From Fasciola hepatica (Eukaryota; Platyhelminthes; Trematoda; Plagiorchiida; Fasciolidae), in contig CANUEZ040000029.1 in assembly GCA_948099385.1 (NCBI GenBank), forward strand, positions 651,501 to 715,500: DNA of 64,000 nt, given 5' to 3'. The translations under genes and the position numbers were made by a program. How positions within the stretch are numbered: the first letter of the stretch is position 1; each line of letters starts with the position of its first letter. Below, one piece after another: positions 58,521 through 64,000 of the stretch. Below the pieces are notes generated by a model that made no database searches, was not told the origin of the DNA, and saw nothing but the letters and a program-made list of their open reading frames with translations.

Positions 58521-61320
58521 CTAGTTTGTCCAGAAGCTGTCGAGTGTCAGTTATCTGGTGATTTTATTACACATACCAAAGTTTTCAAGAGTTTTCCTAA
58601 GCCCTTTTTTGCCCTGATTCTATACTGGGGTTCTTGTCAGGGATACAGTTGGTCTCGATGGAATGCCATCTGTTATGTTTGACTCTCTCAGCCATGTGCT
58701 CACACCAGCTCGCATAGTCTGTACCCCATGCAATCATGGACGCACGCCTGCAATTGTGCACAAGCGTACACAGCCGACGTTCGTCGCTCTTCTTGGACAG
58801 CATTGACCATTCAGATGATATAGGTTGTGGCACGACCTTTCACGGCCTAATCCGAACGTACATTTGTCTCACTCTCCTGATAACATGCGTCACTGACATG
58901 CACACTTTTGCACTCGTTTGCCTTTCAACCTGCTCGCTTGTACTGGCCTTTACGGCGCACTGCTACAGAACACACGTTCACCCATACAAATGTGCCTCTC
59001 TTCTGCCTACTGAACCCCGGGATACTACTCCGTCGATGTGTACCCTAAGCAACCCGTAGAACTGAATAAGGCCTCAGCTTTCATCCTCCAGGGCTCCCCT
59101 TCAGTTATCCTCTGCATACCTAGCTACTTCTTCAAGGTTGCACTGACTTTCTTTTTCCGTCTTATAGTTGCATGCTTACTGACGAGTAGGCAGGCGATAT
59201 TATCTTTAAGCAGTTTCACAGCCTTCTGGAGGTAATCGGCATTATCCATGGCGGCCGTCATTGTTCACTTATCAGCTAGCAGGAAGAAGATACCTTCCCG
59301 ATCAGCAGTATTTTTCAGTCACAGGAATCTCAACTTAATAGGGGCATGACCAATTCACAAAACTCTGGAAACCAGAATGGGGTTGATTTGTAGTGTCGAC
59401 CGTACTGAACTGAAAAATCACAAAGACAGTAAACCTCATATCTTCGGACGGATAGAACTATCAGTTGAACTCAGGGGTTCAACGCCCCGTGGTCCAGGCT
59501 CGAAGCCGGAGGTGGATCATGGCCGAATTCTGTGTTGCGCTTAAAAATACAAAAGAGGGGAATTTTATGTATCGAACTGCTGGGCAAAGTAAAGCCAAAT
59601 ATAGCCAAACGTACGGTGCCTGCGGAAAGTTTGAGAGGATTTTCAGTACAGACCCTTTACACCACTGGCCGAAATCCTTTCACGAGAATTGTTTTCTGAG
59701 GTTCATGATGGTGTCTTTATTCTTACCCTACTTTCCTACAAGCTATCTAACTTTGGACAACTTTGATGGGTATTCAATATACTTTAAACCAACGTCAATC
59801 GGTAATAGCCAAAGTGGACACCTGTCATTGAGCCCTAACGTTGCCGGGATTTATAATCCTTCTAGTCCATTTTTTCTTCCTCCTAAAGTCTTTTGTGAGC
59901 ACGTAATTTATTATGTTTCAAACCCTGACGCTGAAGTCCCCCATATCACCTGGTCGAACACGGCAGCCTGTCTCGGGCTTATCTGAAAAATGCCGCTATT
60001 ATTGTTGTCATCGCCAGCACACGCAGGTACTAAATTTCCACCTCCGTCATGGGTAGGAATTCAGCCGCTTGCGACCACTTTGAAAATGCATTCATTGGCA
60101 AAGCGGTAGGATGAATACAAGTTGGGGGGACCAAACGATGGTCGGGAAATGATCTTTAAAGCGGTCATGGAGGTCAGAAGATTGGATATGAACTTGAAGC
60201 AGACGTCGTAGCAACATGAAGGGTAAAGCACGAGATATCAGAACGTTCGCAATGCAGAGGCAAAAACAGTTCTCGTATGTGGGGGATGTTGAAATCACGT
60301 GATTTGTAACGGAATAGCTATGTATGGAGCTGCAGCCACGGGGGTGGACCTGTACAGTATTCATACAAGGAGAACGGGGGAAAATATGAAAAATTCCTAT
60401 TACAAAATGTCTTGATGAGGTCCGATAGTTGGACATTTTTCTTTCTGCTGGTGTAAGCGTGTAAAAATGTGAAGTGGGACAACCATGCATGCTGGCACAA
60501 TTGTGAAGTGGGGTCGTTCACCCGCTCCGTGCGTAGCTCCTGCGGAGCCATGATTAGTTGACTGAGTCTTGCTAGTTTTACAACATCAAAGATCGCAGAC
60601 GTGGTTGGATCTCGAGTCCGTGTGCATGAACTTCCAGTCGATTTTACGGGTGGGTAAACACGTTAGGTGAAATAAACGTAGGTTGAAAGGCAGGAGCCTA
60701 CAGGGTGGAAAGCATTCTAGAATCAACCGGGTCAACGAGAAGATGCAATTATGAGATTTGGGAAAAATGGCCTGGTGAGCGGCGGTGGAATGTTAGGGAC
60801 CTAGAAGGAACGGGAAGGTTTGCGGTCTGGCAGTGGTTCCAGCTACGTGTAATGATAAATGGCGACAATATATAGTAAAACTAGTGTGCTTTTATAAATG
60901 TTCGAAGAGTGAGCCTCCATTTTAAGCTCGATGGCAAGTCTTATACACTAATAGGGACAAGTTTTGGTAATTGAGGCCTAAAGGAAGAACTGCTCACGAG
61001 GGAAAGCTATGTCTTATGTATGGTACACGTTTCGCTGTAAATCGACGAATTAGAAGACCCTGAGTGGGCAGCCTGCATAAGATTTTATAAAGATTTACGG
61101 CTTGAAGCTGGGCTATGATGTTACGCCATATACAACTTGACCGAAAGTCTCGTGCGCGACAAGGTTGGTTGCGGTGACAGACGAGCTGCTATCCAAACTG
61201 ATTTACTGATCCGATAGTAGCAATAACTGCGGCACACCAACCTGTTGGCGCCAGTTATTATCGCGAAACAGTACAATAGAATTTTATAGACATTCGTGGT
61301 TTCCAAGTAACTTAATCAAT
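58521..61320. other. unassigned stretch
   Basis: No gene supported. Open frames at 59465-59986 (plus) and 60092-60490 (minus) lack recognisable motifs. The part nearest 58520 may be the 5' end of the Penelope-like element. Confidence 0.35.
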
Positions 61321-61514
61321 TGTTCAAAACCCTCCCTAAGTATTCTCTCTTCTTGTCCGGCCTCTCAAAGATAATTAGCCACTTTTTTCTCTCACCTTTT
61401 TGATACCCCACAATTTACCATAGTCCGACAACTCGCCCATCGTGTTAGCTGTCACTACTTTTCTCCCCGCGATATTGCGCCAAATTAACTACCAATCACT
61501 CCAACAGCTTAACC

Positions 61515-63068
61515 ATGCGTTCTATTGCTGCCCACCGGCCAAAAATCACAGCTAGCACTCGCCGTCGTAAGACCCCTAACCTCCAAAGCACGCTCAAAAG
61601 TTGTTCAGTATCCCTCGTTGATATACTTGGAGATGCTACCAAAGCAACTGCCGAAATACGCAAAACCATGAATAGTTTTTCCTCTCGGCTTGACGCTTAT
61701 GATCAAACCATCGGTCAGTTAGGTCCATTAGCGTTTCTGCTTGACCCATCTCTACACCACACTCAGGCAAACCTAATCTCAGCCGCGAAGTTCATTGATA
61801 CCGTTGCCTCTGAAATATTTAGACGCATCAAGAAAGCCAACAATGCAGTAGTGTTCAACATTCCCGATAAGTTACCTCTCTCAACTGCCAAGAACTTAAT
61901 CTTAAAGGCTTGCAACCTAGATTCGCAACCTTGCTACTGTGTCAGACTCCGCAAAACTTCACCGATAAATACATGCCCACTCCTGTTTCAGTTTAATACT
62001 GAAGTTGCTGCAAAGGAATTTATTAGCCGACAGTCTTTTGTCGTCGCAAATACAGGTTTCAAGCGGGCAAAAATACTTCCCGATAAAACCCCCCTACAAA
62101 GAGAGGTTCACAAAAGTCATGCGAAGAACCATAACCCTGGTAAACATTTGGCTAGTAGCCCCTCTCAGGTGGTCGATTTACCAAGCGTCGGCCACCATGC
62201 GAAGACCTCTTCTGTGGTTAGTCGCAAAATCGTTGTCGACCTAGATAGTTCATCAGTCTCTACTCCATCGGAGCCGCGTTGCAAACGTCAAAACTTGCAG
62301 AACAGTCTCAATGAAACGATCCAAATTAGTGTGCCTCATGACGTCCGCAAAACTGATAAAAGTTTCCCTGACTCAAAGACCAGTAACAAAATACCATACA
62401 AAACCCCGATTGACATGATTCCCTCAACTAGCTCAGGAAGTGTCTGGTCGAATCTACAAACTACTCCCACAGAATATAGTTCGAAAAAACAAACGCCGAC
62501 CCTTTCAGGAGTCCGAAATCCAAAACCGGATCGGGAAAACAGTCCAATACCTGGAGTAAAATCAGTTATCCCTCAGCTGTTGACGTCAGAACTAGCCATT
62601 CCTTGCATACCACAGAAGGGAGCGAGACTAGATGTATTTGCACCGGCACCCGTAACAAATTCGAAAATAAATAGAGTAGCTTTATCGGCAAAATCAGCCA
62701 TCTCAACTCGCGGACCCGGACCTCGCTCTCCAAACCATATCAGTCTTTTGCCTCCAGGTAGAGTGAACCATAAAAACACTTCTTCCAACGACGAAAAAGG
62801 AAGTCTCGGCAGGACTGTTCAGACCGTTATGCCAGTACCTTACCCAAATGCGGTTCCGGTTGACTACTTACGAGCTACCCAACCACGTGCATCCTGCTCT
62901 TCAATTCCAGATAGTCGCGAGCTTTCGGACTTAATGCCACCCCATCTAAATTTGCCGGTTTTTCCGTTTCCCCTGAATGTCCCACCTCCTCCCATACCAT
63001 ATCTCTCCCCACACCATCCCACAGTCCGCCAGTGGCTACAATTTCTCCAAACCTGGCAGCCACCTTAA
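61515..63068 (+). CDS. LINE ORF1 protein, intact, 517 codons
   Basis: It starts at an ATG and is uninterrupted. The N terminus is basic (about residues 5-30), followed by a helical stretch. An RRM-like region spans about 105-185, with KKANNAVVFNIPD and CPLLFQFNTEVAAKEFISRQ in the RNP2- and RNP1-like positions. A long Ser/Pro-rich, polar tail ends in a proline-rich segment (FPFPLNVPPPPIPYLSPH). Its position directly before a LINE endonuclease start identifies it as ORF1 of a CR1/Jockey-like LINE, whose ORF1 binds the element RNA. T/C-rich sequence at 61321-61514 may be its 5' UTR. Confidence 0.78.
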   Translation: MRSIAAHRPKITASTRRRKTPNLQSTLKSCSVSLVDILGDATKATAEIRKTMNSFSSRLDAYDQTIGQLGPLAFLLDPSLHHTQANLISAAKFIDTVASEIFRRIKKANNAVVFNIPDKLPLSTAKNLILKACNLDSQPCYCVRLRKTSPINTCPLLFQFNTEVAAKEFISRQSFVVANTGFKRAKILPDKTPLQREVHKSHAKNHNPGKHLASSPSQVVDLPSVGHHAKTSSVVSRKIVVDLDSSSVSTPSEPRCKRQNLQNSLNETIQISVPHDVRKTDKSFPDSKTSNKIPYKTPIDMIPSTSSGSVWSNLQTTPTEYSSKKQTPTLSGVRNPKPDRENSPIPGVKSVIPQLLTSELAIPCIPQKGARLDVFAPAPVTNSKINRVALSAKSAISTRGPGPRSPNHISLLPPGRVNHKNTSSNDEKGSLGRTVQTVMPVPYPNAVPVDYLRATQPRASCSSIPDSRELSDLMPPHLNLPVFPFPLNVPPPPIPYLSPHHPTVRQWLQFLQTWQPP

Positions 63069-63253
63069 GGTGTCATACATTCCATGTACGTCATGGCCAC
63101 GTTAATGATAGTTTCACAATTGCACTTTTCAATGCTCGCTCCCTTGTAAGTAAACTTTCATCCGTCCGCTCCTTTGCACTGCAATCTCACCCGGATGTAA
63201 TCCTCGTAACTGAAACCTGGCTTACTGATAAAACTCCCCTCCGACACATTTAA
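63032..63253 (+). pseudogene. LINE ORF2 start, truncated after about 70 codons
   Basis: This frame overlaps the last 37 bases of ORF1 in a different frame. It reads FNARSLVSKLSSVRSF, then LQSHPDVILVTETWLTD. These are the first two motifs of the LINE apurinic endonuclease (Asn in NARS, Glu in ETWL). It stops where a TAA repeat begins; the rest of the endonuclease and all of the RT are absent. Confidence 0.85.
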
Positions 63254-63278
63254 TAATAATAATAATAATAATAATAAT
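63251..63278 (+). repeat. TAA microsatellite at the LINE break
   Basis: About nine TAA units directly abut the truncated ORF2. It may be the element's 3' tail or a later expansion. Confidence 0.95.
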
Positions 63279-63286
63279 GGTATATT

Positions 63287-63328
63287 TCTCGACCATGGTC
63301 GAGACGCATGCGCAAGCGCATGATCATG
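63287..63328. repeat. cluster of three palindromes
   Basis: 18-bp perfect palindrome TCTCGACCATGGTCGAGA (63287-63304), then CATGCGC-AA-GCGCATG (63307-63322), then CATGATCATG (63319-63328). Confidence 0.95.
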
Positions 63329-64000
63329 GTGTACAACGTTACTCAAAACAATGAACTATACACGAATTTCAAGAAAGCGAGTGGAGTCGTCAGAAGCAAA
63401 ACAATATAGCTAGAGATAGTTTGAGTCGACTGAAATTTTAAAGGTTTGCGCGGCAAATACGGTTTGGTTTCGGATTCGACTGGTTGGTGGTGGTCCGTGA
63501 AAATACAAAATATATCGTGAAAATATAGCGCTAGGAATGCGTTATACGTCATAATAATGCAAGATGTGGGTAACTGAGGCCTATTGCTGGTTCTATGCAC
63601 GGAGTAAGTTATGGACATGGAGAGGTTAAAGAAATGAATGGGAGTACAACCGTGAACTTTGGTGAATATGAAGAGAGCGGCTCTCCATGGAGATGAAGTT
63701 GGCCCGGAATGATGGATATTCCCGATTCTAATAGAGGGAGTTCATCATGAAACGAGGGGACATGAGGAAACTTTGTGGAAATGGACAGGCAACGTTGATG
63801 AATGTGGAGGAAACAGCAATCCATATATAAGGTGAGTTTAGGTTCGGGATCAATAGCCCTTATCATTCAGAAAAAAAGGCAGCGCAACTTGAAGGCCTTT
63901 AACTGGTGAAGAGTCAATTTCAAGCTGGATACCGATCGAAAGAAAAATGAAATCTTGGAAGAGAAAACGGAGCAAAAAATCTCCTTGTAGGCTTGCGCCT
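63329..64000. other. unassigned right end of the window
   Basis: No gene or known repeat recognised. Confidence 0.35.

Noticed and set aside
59465..59986. 173-codon plus-strand ORF
   Set aside because: No motif and no splice or start context that supports a gene.
1..64000. Bacterial features, CRISPR arrays, operons or phage
   Set aside because: Spliced metazoan gene, GT-AG introns and eukaryotic retroelements throughout; no regularly spaced repeats of CRISPR type.

Overview
The window is eukaryotic genomic DNA, most likely from a parasitic flatworm and probably a digenean fluke. Three things point there: very small GT-AG introns of 33-37 nt grouped at the 5' end of a gene whose later introns reach 10 kb; long, repeat-filled introns; and decayed LINEs of RTE and CR1/Jockey type, Penelope-like elements and tRNA-derived SINEs of the kinds common in fluke genomes. 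Genus and species cannot be read from the sequence.

The only gene that can be modelled with confidence is the 5' part of a HYDIN orthologue on the minus strand. HYDIN is a giant protein of the central apparatus of motile cilia. Eighteen exons were traced from a probable start at 41721 down to 1741. Every junction has GT and AG ends and every splice phase agrees. Together they give exactly 1,791 codons in one open frame with HYDIN order and motifs from end to end. The human protein is about 5,100 residues long, so the rest should lie beyond the left edge. From the 5' end the introns are 33, 35, 37, 33, 2376, 2981, 761, 10175, 4547, 604, 2806, 141, 1738, 1382, 441, 4617 and 1901 nt.

The introns hold most of the mobile DNA. 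Intron 16 (5607-10223) has three RTE LINE fragments and an inverted repeat around a GA microsatellite. Intron 14 has a long TA repeat. Intron 11 has a LINE endonuclease remnant and a tRNA-derived SINE. Intron 9 has a CR1/Jockey-like LINE with a recognisable YADD motif. Intron 8 (10.2 kb) has a second SINE copy, a DNA transposon with terminal inverted repeats and a probable LINE tail. Intron 6 has an RTE endonuclease, and intron 5 a SINE head.

Upstream of HYDIN (42-64 kb) lie: a minus-strand LINE ending about 270 bp before the HYDIN 5' region; a 1,014-bp TA-flanked element with 255-bp inverted arms; a Penelope endonuclease fragment; a candidate last exon with a polyadenylation signal belonging to an unidentified minus-strand gene (47.9-48.1 kb); a second Penelope-like fragment (57.4-58.5 kb); and, at 61.5-63.25 kb, an intact 517-codon LINE ORF1 followed by an abruptly cut ORF2. 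The stretches 48.1-57.4 and 58.5-61.3 kb hold no gene I can support.
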